From NCBI RefSeq assembly GCF_023078275.1, contig NC_062990.1, positions 15,267,549-15,331,548 on the forward strand: 64,000 nt of DNA, read 5' to 3'. Shown piece after piece: positions 31,305 through 42,150 of the stretch; position 1 is the stretch's first letter, and every line of letters begins with the position of its first letter. The position numbers and the translations under genes were made by a program. Origin of the DNA: Leguminivora glycinivorella (taxonomy: Eukaryota; Arthropoda; Insecta; Lepidoptera; Tortricidae). Under the pieces are notes generated by a model. The model had not been told where the DNA came from and searched no databases. It was given only the letters and a program-made list of their open reading frames with translations.

Positions 31305-31309
31305 TATAA

Positions 31310-31445
31310 CACACTAGCCTATGGCACTCTCCATCCCTTCAACTATCTCCATTCCATTTAAAACATCACGTCATTTCGTCGTTACGTTTTGCCGTGAAAG
31401 ACGGACAAACAGACACACACTTTCCCATTTATACGTATAATAACT
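31310..31445 (+). mobile_element. ACTAGCTTTTNCCC repeat, headless
   Basis: 'cactctccatcccttcaact' through 'gtgaaagacggacaaacaga' and 'actttcccattta' match the 3' two thirds of 22298-22490. Confidence 0.55.
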
Positions 31446-31648
31446 GGAGTGCTTAAAAGTGGTTCAAAAACTCACCAGGGAACTAGAAAACGAAATCACG
31501 TTTTACGATATGACTAGTAATTTCACGATCTGCCGGATATAACAATCAGGCGCTGACATATAATTATTTAAGAAAACTGCACAAAATGTTACAAGCAATA
31601 CTCTTTAACTAAAGCTCTTAAGTGGAACTACCACGAGTTTGTGAAACA

Positions 31649-31784
31649 TTAGTGCGTTTACATTATCCGATCCGATATCGGATGTCGGACCGATATCCCA
31701 TACATTACAGACGCCATTTTGGATTTTTTCCATTGAAATTCTTCCGACATCCGATATCGGATCGGATAATGTGAAAACGGACTT
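31649..31784. mobile_element. GATATC-type MITE
   Basis: 'AGTGCGTTTACATTATCCGA' and, inverted, 'AGTCCGTTTTCACATTATCC', with GATATCGGATGTCGGA words on both sides of the centre 'cagacgccattttgg'. 136 bp. Confidence 0.75.
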
Positions 31785-31871
31785 TGTAATGGCCACATTA
31801 TACCTCTGCCACACTATGACCCTCGCGCTGCCGCGATGTTGCCCTCTCTGGCCACACACTGCCCTAGGTTT

Positions 31872-32205
31872 TTTTTTAATACCACGTCGATGGCAAACAG
31901 GTATACGGTCCGGCTGATGGAAAGCGGTCACCGTAACCTATGGACGCCTGCAACTCAAGAGGTGTCACATGCGCGTTGCCGACCCATTAGAAACTTGTAC
32001 ACTCCTTTTTTGAAGAGCCCCATACTGTAGTTCATCGAGAATACCTCGACAGGGAGCTCATTCAACAGCCAGAGCGTCCGAAGGAAATTCCACTGAAACC
32101 GCACGGTGCGCGACCATTTAGGTTGCAAGGTGTGTGGATGAGCGCCCTGTCGATGGCGAGCGGTGCGATGATGAAAAGTGGAGTGGTAGGTTGTCGCCGG
32201 CCCGA
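31872..32205 (-). pseudogene. LINE-1 relic
   Basis: On minus: coding remnant 'HHRTARHRQGAHPHTLQPKW' and 'FSMNYSMGLFKKGVYKFLMG', then a 3' UTR ending in 'cgtggtattaaaaaaaaacc' (plus 31869-31890 in reverse). One of six related fragments. Confidence 0.65.
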
Positions 32206-32454
32206 CGACTCGCGCCAAAAAACCGACAAAATAAGGAACAGTGGGCATGACGAGGAGTATGACGAGCGGTAATACGAATAGCGCGGCCACACTATGCCTC
32301 TGCCTACTTCCCTCGCTACTTCCCACGCCGCTCGTCGAGTGTGCGGCTGAGGTATCGCACAGAAGACTACATCCTTGTATGGAGAATGAGACACCCCCAA
32401 AGGGTTATCTACAAGAACCAAAAAGGATCGAGTATAGAACTAGCTTTAGCCCAA

Positions 32455-33060
32455 GGCTTCATGGTCTTATCGGAAGATCAGCGCTGAAGTCACCAGCAAC
32501 ACGCTGAGATTAGGCCATTTCGTGGCACTTCATTCCTTTCTGTCTTGTTGTTATTATGTGTATTTTGTCTTGGCTGTGTTCACGAATGTAAATTATTTAT
32601 AACATGTAAAATGGTGCAATAATGAAAATTGGCTAAGGAAGCATTGATTGTACCCAGGAAAGTTAATTATTATGGAAAAAGGACTAGATCTTATCTTGTA
32701 CCTAAGATTTATAACAATATACCATTAAGCATTAGAAAAAGCACCAGCAAAAATGTATTTAAATCAAAATTAAAAAAGTTTATGTTGAAACAATTTGAAA
32801 CTGATAGCAACTTTAGTTAATAAAATTACGTAATTAAAATAAAATAAAATAATTTAGTAATTAGTATTAAGTAACTAACTATGTTTGTAACTTGTACTAA
32901 CACTTTAGCACCTAAGGTTAAGAAACAACAGTAAATGTGATGAAAGGGAGCCTATTCCTGCCAACAAACTGTTCTACAGTTTGGCGGAAAGTTTTATGTA
33001 AAAACTGTTTTACTTTTATTGAATAAATAATTTAAAATTTAAAAAAATTAATTTTTTTTT
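32455..33060 (+). pseudogene. LINE 3' fragments (two, adjacent)
   Basis: 32455-32620 is a 3' UTR piece ('cggaagatcagcgctgaagt', 'caacacgctgagattaggcc') also found near 6436, 7860 and 47690 (minus). From 32629 to 32820 a C-terminal ORF2 remnant follows ('RSYLVPKIYNNIPLSIRK', 'FKSKLKKFMLKQFE'), CR1/Jockey-like, then a UTR ('gccaacaaactgttctacag') to an AT-rich end near 33060. Confidence 0.55.
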
Positions 33061-33063
33061 TTT

Positions 33064-33190
33064 TACTTACTTACTTACTTACTTACTCATATATTCTATT
33101 CTATTATTCTACACCGTGTTTTTGTTTGTTTTCCGTTAAATTCGACACGTAGGGTTCATTATTAGGAACCACCCTGTATGCCACTTTTAG
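33064..33190. repeat. (CTTA)n microsatellite and TIR fragment
   Basis: About six CTTA units at 33064-33088, then 'acaccgtgtttttgtttg' and 'aggaaccaccctgtatg', which look like ends of a small TIR element. Confidence 0.4.
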
Positions 33191-33489
33191 TTAAATTCGC
33201 AAAAAAAAAATTTTCATCATTTTCATACATAATAAATGAATTTATTAGTGTGAGAGACCCTTAAGAATAACATTCAAGTTAGTGTCAAGTGATTGACGGC
33301 ACATGTCAAAACAAATAACATTAGGAGTTGGTAAAGGCCGTCACACACGTGTTCAGTAATTATATTTATTTTTTTAATAACTCGATTACTGTAAGAGTTA
33401 AGATGCTAGTTTCTTAGAGAAATTAATTGTATTTGATCTAAAGAATCTTCCCTTATAGTTAACGGAATTCAATAAAAAGTATAAAAACA

Positions 33490-33902
33490 GGTTGTATAAC
33501 ACCCCGTCGTTTTTGCGTCGGGGGTTAAAAACTAGAATACTCGTGGTAGGGGCTAAGAAGCTTCACGTTGCACTGTTTTTGTCTCCGTTCCTTAAGCTTA
33601 TTACTACTAAGTACAAGTGCGGATAGAGTCCCTCGCTTCGTTTGAGATTCTATTTTAGAACGCTCTTCGTTATAGAGAAATGCATGGCTGGAATATTTGC
33701 ATTTTATTTATTTTAATATAATAAATTAGGTACGTAACACATTGCATATTTAAAAAAAAAAAACGTTAGTATTTAATTAATATTAGGGAAAAATCAACGT
33801 TGTGTCGTATCAGGAAGTCAAAAGGAAGGCAGAAGACCGGCACGCATGGAAGTTGCTCCACCGACAAGAGTCCAACTCTTAAATTATTGATGATGATGAT
33901 TG
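33490..33902 (+). mobile_element. TGTC fragment and RTE LINE tail
   Basis: 33490-33530 is the reverse end of a TGTC repeat ('cgtcgtttttgcgtcggggg'). 33805-33902 is a plus-strand RTE-like C-terminus ('KAEDRHAWKLLHRQESNS') followed by (GAT)n. The part between is unassigned. Confidence 0.5.
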
Positions 33903-34027
33903 CATATTAAGATAAGTAAATAGTTGCTGGTATCAACGACTTAATACGGGAATGACGGAGCCCATACAAAAAGCGTGCCCCTGAAATGGGCCTTTTAGGC
34001 TTTAAACTAGATGGTGCTGTTTCGCAG

Positions 34028-34512
34028 CCTAGAAGTGGCCAACAAAAACGACGGGGTATTATAAATTTGACGTGTCTGTCTGTCTGTGTGTGTGTCTGTC
34101 TGTGACATTGTAGCTCCCGAACGGATGAACCGATGTAGATTTAGTTTTTTTTTTGTCTGAAAGATGAGTTCGTCGGGAGTGTTCTTAGCCATGTTCTGTT
34201 AATATTTTTTTTTTGATGAATACTTTTGCTTATTAAATTGTATCTTGTTTTTTAATGCATGTTAATTATAAGATGTAATGTTTTGAAAAGAAGTGGCCCG
34301 CCGAGTTTCTTGCCGGTCTCATAGTGGATACCCCCCTCCAACTGAGGGGGGACTGAAATCTTCTCGAGGCTGAGGCGTAGGGTTAGAGCCGGCGTAGCTT
34401 TATTTGACGTTCATAAGCGCATTATAATATGCCTACTTGGAAAATAAATATTTCATTTCATGTTTCATGAAGTCTACTATGTCGCGGTCGGGGCTTTTTT
34501 CAAAATTTTATT
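34028..34512 (+). mobile_element. TGTC repeat split by a LINE tail
   Basis: The left part (34028-34195) and right part (34459-34512) form one copy. CATGTT is duplicated at 34190-34195 and 34459-34464. Confidence 0.7.
34196..34458 (+). mobile_element. LINE 3' UTR insertion
   Basis: It contains 'gtggcccgccgagtttcttg' with 'ccggtctcatagtgga', a 3' UTR type I recall from lepidopteran non-LTR elements, and ends 'ggaaaataaatatttcattt'. No coding part. Inserted with a 6-bp duplication. Confidence 0.6.
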
Positions 34513-34814
34513 TTTAACCTGTTTATGTTTTTTTTGAGCACAAAAAACCTCCCGCGTGAGAAAAAACCTAACCGAAAACGTGGGAAATAAATATCTCCGC
34601 CGTCAGCAAAAAAGGGTGGCATCCATCTTAAAGGACACTTAGTGACTGTCCCATTAGGCAGACTTAAGGATGTCCGGCGATTTGTTACACTCTTTAATTC
34701 TATTGCCAGAATTAATGAGGGGTGATGAAGGTGCTTAGTTATCACTTAGCTAAGCCAAACTGTTATTATACGACGAAAATTGTATACTATTTATAAATGT
34801 ATACCTTCTTTTTT

Positions 34815-35355
34815 AGGGTTCCGTAGTCAACTAGGAACCCTTATAGTTTCGCCATGTCTGTCTGTCTGTCCGTCCGTCCGTCCGTCCGTCCGTCCGCGGA
34901 TAATCTCAGTAACCGTTAGCACTAGAAAGCTGAAATCTGGTACCAATATGCATATCAATCACGCTAACAAAGTGCAAAAGTAAAAAATGGAAAAAAATGT
35001 TTTATTAGGGTACCCCCCCTACATATAAAGTGGGGGCTGATATTTTTTTTCATTCCAACCCCAACGCTTGATATATTGTTGGATAGGTATTAAAAAATTA
35101 ATAAGGGTTTGCTAAGATCGTTTTTTGATAATATTAATATTTTCGGAAATAATCGCTCCTAAAGGAAAAAAAAGTGCGTCCCCCCCCCTCTAACTTTTGA
35201 ACTATATGTTTAAAAAATATGAAAAAAATCACAAAAGTAGAACTTTATAAAGACTTTCTAGGAAAATTGTTTTGAACTTGGTAGGTTTAGTAGTTTTTGA
35301 GAAAAATACGGAAAACTACGGAACCCTACACTGAGCGTGGCCCGACACGCTCTTG
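34815..35355 (+). mobile_element. AGGGTTCCGTA element, HINE/Helitron-like
   Basis: It starts AGGGTTCCGTAGTCAACTAG, has a (TGTC)(CGTC)n core at 34855-34896, and near the end TACGGAACCCTA (35317-35328) inverts the start. A hairpin GAGCGTG-gcccga-CACGCTC (35334-35353) follows. Subterminal inverted repeats, microsatellite core and terminal 3' hairpin together match the layout described for DINE-1/HINE elements. Complete copy, no protein. Confidence 0.65.
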
Positions 35356-35385
35356 TTTCATTTGTACACTCTTTCTCTTTTTTTT

Positions 35386-35582
35386 TTAACCCTCGACGCA
35401 AAAACGACAGGATGTTATAAGTTTGACGTGTCTGTCTGTGTGTGTGTCTGTCTGAACCGATTTAGATTAAGTTTTTTATTAGTTTGAAAGCTGAGTTAGT
35501 CGGGAGTGTTCTTAGCCATGTTTCATGAAAATCGGTATACTATGTCACAGTCGGGGTTTTTTTTTTTTAATTTTAATTTGTT
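35386..35582 (+). mobile_element. TGTC repeat
   Basis: 'taaccctcgacgcaaaaacg' through a TGTC/TGTG core to 'cactatgtcacagtcggggt'-like end. Near complete. Confidence 0.65.
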
Positions 35583-35684
35583 GTTTATTGTAACGTTAAA
35601 TATGTGTTTTCTATTTTATTCAATATACATAAAATATAGTCACGCAAGGCGGCCTAGCCGAATTAAAAAATTGTGGCTCCTAGG

Positions 35685-35822
35685 ACAGTCACCAGCATAC
35701 CTAAATAAGTGATGATTTTTGTACCTTGTCGCTTTAAATCGTTAGACAATTTCGTATGACATTTCAGACACGACGTTAAGTGACAAGGTACAGAAATCAT
35801 CATTTATTTATGCCAGTGACTG
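35685..35822. mobile_element. CAGTCACC foldback MITE, copy 1
   Basis: The arms 'ACAGTCACCAGCATACCTAA' and 'TTATTTATGCCAGTGACTG' continue with 'gatgatttttgtaccttgtc' against 'gacaaggtacagaaatcatc'. The second copy is at 38294-38425. Confidence 0.75.
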
Positions 35823-35855
35823 GAACAAGGTTCCAAGGACAATAACCTAACCACA

Positions 35856-36074
35856 AAATTAAAATTTTGAAAAAACCCCCGACCGCGACATAGTATACCG
35901 ATTTTCATGAAACATGGCTAAGAACACTCCCGACTAACTCAGCTTTCAAACAAACAAAAAACTTAATCTAAATCGGTTCATCCATTCTGGAGCTACGATG
36001 CCACAGACAGACACACACACAGACAGACACGTCAAACTTATAACACCCCGTCGCTTTTGCGTCGGGGGTTAAAA
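35856..36074 (-). mobile_element. TGTC repeat, reverse copy
   Basis: 'acccccgaccgcgacatagt' through 'cacagacagacacgtcaaac' to 'gcgtcgggggttaaaa'. Followed by a C run at about 36091-36105. Confidence 0.7.
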
Positions 36075-36344
36075 GGAAGGAAATGACACCCCCCCCCCCC
36101 CCCCATATTTCTAGCTTATAAGGTCCTCCGTGTCCCAACTGGTAGTAATATTAGGTTTCTAGCGAGTCAAAATTCCACACTTGAGATGTAACTCGTCCCG
36201 TCCTTGCTTATTTTAGGGATGAGAAACATATCAAATTTCAGTTTATCGATAATTTTATACCGATAAACTGAAATTTGATATTATTAAATTCAAACGGGAC
36301 TTCATCGCGTAATAGGCAGGTACATTTAGTTCGATGAAAATATC

Positions 36345-36616
36345 ATCATCATCATCATATCAGCCGAAAGACGTCCACTGCTGGACATAGGCCTCCCCCA
36401 AAGATTGCCACAATGACCTGTCCTGCGCCACCCGCATCCAGCGGACTCCTGCGACCTTCACCAGGTCATCAGTCCACCTTGTTGGGGGCCTACCCACGCT
36501 TCGCCTTCCGGTACGCGGTCGCCACTCGAGAACCTTTCCGCCCCAACGGCCATCGGTTCTACGTGCAATGTGCCCCGCCCACTGCCACTTAAGTTTAGCG
36601 ATTCGGAGGGCTATAT
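36345..36616 (-). pseudogene. RTE-type LINE 3' end
   Basis: The minus-strand C-terminus is well kept: 'GHIARRTDGRWGGKVLEWRP', 'GRRSVGRPPTRWTDDLVKVA', 'WMRVAQDRSLW', then an (ATGATG)n tail at 36345-36360. This is the tail after the RT in RTE-like LINEs. 5'-truncated at about 36616. A relative lies at 62740-63158. Confidence 0.75.
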
Positions 36617-36782
36617 CGGGAGGGAAAATATATAAATGATGAAAATATGTATGAGAATCATGTTACTTTTATTGAAATTTGATGAAAACAGTTTGATATA
36701 TTTTTGCAACCAAGCCAACCGAAACCTTCTACCATGTTATATATATTTTAACACTTAATCTCTTCTCTCTCTTTTTGTGTGT

Positions 36783-37035
36783 AGATTATTATACATATAA
36801 CATACATATAATCACACCTGTATCTCATAAAAGGGTAGGCAGAGCACATCAACTACTAAGTTTCAGTGCCACTCTTGGCAAAAAGGGGTTGAAAGAAATC
36901 CAAATTGTGACATTGCAATGACAGGTTGCCAGCCTCTCGCCTACTCCACAATTTAACCCATATCCCACAGTCGACTTCTACGACACACACGGGAAGAATA
37001 GGGGTGGTGAAATTCTTAACCCGTCACCACACGGG
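36783..37035 (-). mobile_element. SINE-C
   Basis: Reverse copy: 'ataatcacacctgtatctca', 'gcagagcacatcaactacta', 'cagtgccactcttggcaaaa', 'cacagtcgacttctacgaca', 'ggtgaaattcttaacccgtc'. Its LINE-like end is at the low-coordinate side. Confidence 0.7.
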
Positions 37036-37039
37036 GGAT

Positions 37040-38025
37040 TATTATAACACAATTTAATATAATTAATATATTATAATATAATTATTAAATTATGTTTTTA
37101 TCTTTAAGTTTAAAGTGGCCGTCCTCCTATCCGAAAAGTCTCATTGAACTTTTTTATGCCATCGCAAACTACATTCCACCAAGCCAAAAGCTAAAAAACT
37201 AAATTGAACTACTTTCCAGTCCACTTTAAAGACACCCTGTTAAAACAAGTGTGCTATGCAAATTACAAAACGATTTAAATAAATGTAATATTCAACTTCA
37301 TCGACATTGAATAAGAAATGTAAGGACAACATTATGGGTGCGAGCGTGTTCATGAGAGGAGCGATTTAAGGTTGACTGAAAATATATTTTTTTTAAACTT
37401 GCATTTTAAATACACACACACGCGCGCACACTTTTAATCACATGGACCTGCTAGTCCATCTTAATCTCATTAGGTTAAAATATAGTTTAGAAGAGAAGTT
37501 ACTTCAGTTAAGTTTTCAAATTGTTTAAATTTCAATGATTCCAATAAATTATTTTTGTTTAGATTACTTACTAGTTTTAAGGAAGAGCGGTACCCCTTAC
37601 CACAGGTATTTGTTTACTTAAAAAGGGGTATCCACAACTAAAGTTATGTAAGCAACTCTTAAAATGAATATAGATTTTTTTTTAATTTTTTTAATTTAAA
37701 ATAAAGAAAAAGCAGAGTTTGAGTAGTTGAATAATTTAGTAAAAATCTGCCATTTACTAAATAAATGCTTTTACAATCTCTCCACTTGTATCAGACATAT
37801 CGCAACTCTTATCGCTCTGATCGTGTCTCAACAACGAAATACTAATGGTATAAACTCTAGTGGTAAGAGAGAGAGAGGTTCAGAACTTCGTACATAAGTC
37901 CCGAATATCTTATTGTCATTAGATATTGTCAATTCTGAGGTAATCGGGTTATTTAATCCCTATGAGGCTTAGTTTATCCTCTTGAAGAAGGAAGTCCTCG
38001 GGGAAGGTCAGATCAGATGGTAGTC
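37040..38025. other. Unassigned AT-rich DNA
   Basis: No ORF with recognisable motif. 37060-37100 is a TAATA-rich run. 37515-37560 ('ttcaatgattccaataaatt') may be a LINE tail. Confidence 0.35.
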
Positions 38026-38029
38026 ATGA

Positions 38030-38238
38030 ATACTAATGTGCCGACGGAAAGTTTCCAAAATTCTGAAATTTTCATATAGGAAAACTTCGGAAACTTTCCA
38101 TACTTTGTATAGACAATGCATGGATGGAAACTTTGTATTTCATAAATTTAAATTCCCTTTATTTTTCGTGAAAGTTTCGTGAATTTTTCAAGAAATTTAA
38201 GATACTTTTGGAAAGTTTCCGTTACTTGCACATCACTA
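38030..38238. mobile_element. hAT-like element with GGAAACTTTCC words
   Basis: The left end 'actaatgtgccgacggaaag' and right end inverted 'actagtgatgtgcaagtaac' with 'ggaaactttcc' are TIR-like (TAGTGATG ends are usual in hAT MITEs). Variants of GGAAAGTTTCC recur inside. The flanks 'gtcatgaatactaatgtg' and 'gtcatgaagactagcgtg' are near-direct repeats. Confidence 0.5.
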
Positions 38239-38293
38239 GTTGTGTCATGAAGACTAGCGTGTAAATCAAACTATTGGAACAGCTGCCGAAGTG

Positions 38294-38425
38294 GACAGTC
38301 ACCGGCAAAAATGATGATTTCTGTACCTTGTCGCTTTAAATCGTTTGACAATTTCGTATGACATTTCAAACAAGACGTTAATGTGAGAAGGTATAGAAAT
38401 CATCACATATTTATGCTGGTGACTG
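38294..38425. mobile_element. CAGTCACC foldback MITE, copy 2
   Basis: Same arms as 35685-35822; the central 'cgtatgacatttcaaacaag' is also kept. Confidence 0.75.
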
Positions 38426-38429
38426 AACC

Positions 38430-39005
38430 AGGTTCTCATGCACCATAGCAAATGCCAAAATAATGCTCGGAAGAATATGTATAAAGAGACTTTTACTCCA
38501 TTGGTAAAGTAAAGTCGCCTCGTAGCACTTATTACCTTTCTCATGTCCCAGAATTAGGAACACTTTTGTTACATATTCCGAATCCAAAATCTACTGATTA
38601 TTTCGTTTCCAGTCCACTCGTACCCTAACCAATTTTATTTATTTAGTCGTATGGCAAAAAACAGAAACATTCATAAGTTAAAATTAAGTCCAATCAGCCT
38701 GGGGCTGCGGAATAACTTACCAAATATTTAGGTCACTGGGTCCCTCCTTGGCGAGTGTCCTCTCTGATATAGGTACTTAAGCTGTTTATTTTCATATATT
38801 TTATTTAGTTTGAGGATCCTCTTCAATTATTTAAATGAATTAATCTTCGCAACAAATGCATTATACGACAATGCGTGTTTCTTTCTGTCGTGACACTGAC
38901 TTCCTGTCACTTTATTTCTTTATGTCAACTGCTTGCCGATAACACCCGAAAAGGAGGTCGTAACATGTTAAAAGAGGTTTTGAATTAAGGCGCAAACACA
39001 GCCAT
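38430..39005. other. Unassigned DNA
   Basis: No recognisable feature. Confidence 0.35.
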
Positions 39006-39235
39006 TTGATGGCCTCTTGGCCTCTTGATGCCAACGGCCACTTTTCATCATCGCACCGCTCGCCATCGACAGGGCGCTCATCCACACACCTTGCAACCTA
39101 AATGGTCGCGCACCGTGCGGTTTCAGAGGAATTTCCTCCCACGAACGCTCCAGCTGTGGAATGAGCTCCCTGTCGAGGTATTATAACTTAACTACAATAT
39201 AATTATGGGGTTCTTCAAAAAAGGAGTGTCAAGTT

Positions 39236-41147
39236 CAATTCAATTCAATTCAATGCTTTATTGCAATTCATGTGTACACATAATGATCTTAGGCTAAGTA
39301 TAAAACACAGTCTCAACATGAACCCTGAGAGGGCATAGCAACATAACTTACATAACTATATATATATACACTAACTTAAATAAAAACAAAAAAAAAAATA
39401 CATTACATTACAAAGAAGTCGAATTATCATCTAATTACATTATTATTATTGTTTATTATCATTTAATTATATTACTTAACAGATAAGAATTGAAAGATGT
39501 CATAAAGGGTACCTATAAATATTGTATGTTCATCAATGCTATAAATGCAATAATTAAGATTCATCTGTCATAAATTCTTGGTAAGAATAAAATGTTTTAC
39601 TAATTAACCACGATTTAAGTTGATTTCTAAATATATTGAATGTTTGAGCTTGTTTGATAGATTCAGGGATTTTATTATATATTTTTATTGATTGGTAATA
39701 AGGTCCGTTTTTATATAAAGCTAATTTAGGTTCTGGAAGTACTAGAAGATTATTTCTACGCGCGCTTTTAACAAACTGAAAGTCAGTTATGTGTTTTCTC
39801 ACAAATAGTCCGACCTCCAATATGTATATACACGGTAAGGTAAGAAGCTTGAGGTCTACAAAAAGTGGTCGACAGCTTTCTGGTTGTCGGGTGTTAGCTA
39901 TCACGCGAACGCATTTTTTTTGGGCTATAAATAGGTCTTCGGCGTCTGTGCTATTTCCCCATAAGATTACTCCGTACCGTAACCATGCATAAGCATAAGC
40001 ATAATATGCCGAAAGTGCACATTCTACGTTTGTGTTTCTTTTCAATACACTCAATGCAAATATAAAACGTGATAATTTATTTCTAACTTCTTCAATGTGC
40101 GTTTTCCAATTTAGATTTGTGTCTATATTTAATCCTAATAGTTTAAAGGAGTTGACCTCTTCGATCCCAAGTTCGTTTATCATTTCCGACAAGTCTAAGG
40201 GATCTTTTTGGTATGGATGAAACTGTATTAATTTTGTTTTTTTCATATTAAGTTCCAAACTGTGTTCGTTTAACCAATTCGAAATGTCTGTTAAAGTTTT
40301 CTTGATATCGTTATGAAAATTATGATTTTTAGGACTTTTGAACAAGAGGGACACGTCATCCGCGAACATTATGCAAGTGTGTGATGTAATTTTGGGCAAA
40401 TCGTTAATATATACTAAAAATAGGATACATCCCAAAACTGATCCCTGAGGTATCGAACAATTTATTATTAGGGTGTCTGATTGGACGTTTGAGACTTCAC
40501 CTGTGTTTTTGTCATGATGTTGGATCTGTACGCATTGCGCCCTGTCTTTTAAATATGATTTTAACCATTTATGTGCATCGCCTCGAATGCCTATTCCATA
40601 CAGTTTATTTAGTAAGATAGTATGTGAAATTTTGTCGTATGCTTTCGTCATATCCAACATTAAACCAATAGCGTGATGTTTGTCCCTTAGGTGATTTAGG
40701 ATTTCATTTACGTATTTATATACTGCGAGCGTGGTGCAGTGTTTTTTTCGGAAACCATTTTGATTTACATCCAATAATTCAAATTTCTCTAAAAACTTGT
40801 AAATGCGATTTGCCATTGTTTTTTCGAAAAGTTTTGATATTACAGGTAATAAAGCTATGGGGCGATACTGGCTTGAAATTTGTGGATCGCCTTTATTTTT
40901 TAGAATTGGCTTTATTATAGCAAATTTTAATCTATCTGGGAAAGTTGATTGCGTATAGGATTGGTTAATTAATTTGGTAATTATAGGTGTCAGTTCAGTA
41001 CTACAGTTTTTTATCAAGGCGGTGGGTATTTCGTCAATGCCGGCACTGTATTTGTTTGGTAGTTTCCTTATTATTGAGAATACTTCGTTATCAGTTACGG
41101 GGCTCAGGAACATCGAGTTTATTGCAGGTTGCATAACCTGTTAAAAT
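39236..41147 (-). mobile_element. CR1/Jockey-type LINE, 5'-truncated
   Basis: A 1912-bp minus-strand insertion with a short duplication AAGTT. The 3' end at the low coordinate consists of TTGAA/ATTGA repeats (39236-39255) after 'gcaataaagc', in place of poly(A). The 5' end lies within the RT region, so endonuclease and ORF1 are missing. The copy is the best preserved LINE here. Confidence 0.8.
39554..41134 (-). CDS. LINE ORF2 fragment: reverse transcriptase and C-terminal tail
   Basis: 526 codons without a stop. The first residues are already inside the RT finger region: 'KYSAGIDEIPTALIKN' near residue 29, 'SQYRPIALLPVISKLFEK' near 90, 'NGFRKKHCTT' near 128, 'MLDMTKAYDKISH' near 160, 'PQGSVLGCILFLVYIND' near 230, and FADD at plus 40355-40366 with both catalytic aspartates. 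After the RT comes the C-terminal 'SIKIYNKIPESIKQAQTF' type tail ending 'FYSYQEFMTDES'. In its family this enzyme primes cDNA synthesis at nicked target DNA. The first Met is an accident of truncation, so this is a 5'-truncated, probably inactive protein. The open frame implies a recent insertion. Confidence 0.85.
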   Translation of the reverse strand: MQPAINSMFLSPVTDNEVFSIIRKLPNKYSAGIDEIPTALIKNCSTELTPIITKLINQSYTQSTFPDRLKFAIIKPILKNKGDPQISSQYRPIALLPVISKLFEKTMANRIYKFLEKFELLDVNQNGFRKKHCTTLAVYKYVNEILNHLRDKHHAIGLMLDMTKAYDKISHTILLNKLYGIGIRGDAHKWLKSYLKDRAQCVQIQHHDKNTGEVSNVQSDTLIINCSIPQGSVLGCILFLVYINDLPKITSHTCIMFADDVSLLFKSPKNHNFHNDIKKTLTDISNWLNEHSLELNMKKTKLIQFHPYQKDPLDLSEMINELGIEEVNSFKLLGLNIDTNLNWKTHIEEVRNKLSRFIFALSVLKRNTNVECALSAYYAYAYAWLRYGVILWGNSTDAEDLFIAQKKCVRVIANTRQPESCRPLFVDLKLLTLPCIYILEVGLFVRKHITDFQFVKSARRNNLLVLPEPKLALYKNGPYYQSIKIYNKIPESIKQAQTFNIFRNQLKSWLISKTFYSYQEFMTDES

Positions 41148-41418
41148 AAGTTTCTAATGGGTCGGCAACGCGCATGTGACACCCCTTGAGTTGCAGGCGT
41201 CCATAGGTTACGGTGACCGCTTTCCATATACCTGGCGGGCCGTATACCTGTTTGCCACCGACGTGGTATAAAAAGAAAAAAAAGGTGATCAGGTCTTCTG
41301 AAGGTCCGTCTACTCATGATCCAATCTGTATAAAAAATACTTTTCTTTAAAACTGTGATGTAGGGACACGGCGGTGACGCATGCATTACGCCGTGTCTTG
41401 CGTGGGCGACGGTCGCGC

Positions 41419-41429
41419 GAAGTTTGACG

Positions 41430-41464
<35 letters not shown>

Positions 41465-41715
41465 GTGTGTGTCTGTCTGTGGCATCGTAGCTCCCGAACG
41501 GATGAACCGATTTCGATTTAGTTTTTTTGTTTGAAAACTGAGTTAGTCGGGAGTGTTCTTAGCCACGTTTCATGAAAATCGGTCCACTATGTCGCGGTCG
41601 GGGGTTTTTCAAAATTTTAATTTTAACCCCTTAATTGCCATTAGTGGCCCTGAGACTTTAGTAGTTTCATGTGCTCTGTCTACCCCTTTATGGGGTACAG
41701 GCGTGATTATATGTA
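41419..41715 (+). mobile_element. TGTC repeat and SINE-C fragment
   Basis: 41419-41632 is a TGTC repeat lacking its first ~30 bp and ending 'ggtcgggggtttttcaaaat'. 41636-41715 is the plus-strand 3' part of SINE-C ('tttcatgtgctctgtctacc', 'atggggtacaggcgtgatta') with a short ATGTATG end. Confidence 0.65.
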
Positions 41716-41994
41716 TGGATGTGTATTTTCCCGCTCCGCTTATGAAACCGCCCCGCTCCGCTCCTCACAATACCCACTCCCCGACCGCTTGCTCGGCAAA
41801 CCGCATTTTGTGGAAGTCGCGGCGCTTCCAAAATTAGATTTGCTTTGTGAGCTGTAATTCTGATTAAAACCATTTTCTGGCAGAATGTACCTACCTACGT
41901 ACGGTTACCTATATTCGGTTAAAATGTATTAGATTACATAATTAAATGGATAAATTCTTAGCAGAAACATTAAACGATGCGAAGCTAAAATCCA
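41716..41994. other. Unassigned DNA
   Basis: 'cccgctccgcttatgaaacc' with repeated CCGCTCCGCT words near 41730-41765. Otherwise nothing was recognised. Confidence 0.35.
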
Positions 41995-42150
41995 TACTAA
42001 TATTCCATCCATCCATATAATCACGCCTGTATCCCATAAAGGGGTAGGCAGAGCACATGAACTATAAAGTTTCAGTGCCACTCTTGGCAAAAAGGGGTTG
42101 AAAGAATTCCAAATTGTGACATTGCAGTGACAGGTTGCCAGCCTGTCGCC
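41995..42150 (-). mobile_element. SINE-C, partial
   Basis: 'ataatcacgcctgtatccca', 'gcagagcacatgaactataa' and 'cagtgccactcttggcaaaa' to 'ggttgccagcctgtcgcc'. The distal head is absent. Confidence 0.7.

Larger units (their letters stand above)
39010..41280 (+). pseudogene. LINE-1 relic split by a reverse LINE
   Basis: The left part (39010-39235) has the C-terminal 'HTLQPKWSRTVRFQRNFLP' and 'NELPVEVL..' region ending 'tcaaaaaaggagtgtc'. The right part (41148-41280) continues with 'aagtttctaatgggtcggca' and the usual 3' UTR. AAGTT at 39231-39235 and 41148-41152 flanks the inserted LINE. Confidence 0.75.

Noticed and set aside
39554..41134. Full-length active LINE
   Set aside because: The frame starts inside the RT finger region; endonuclease and ORF1 are missing.
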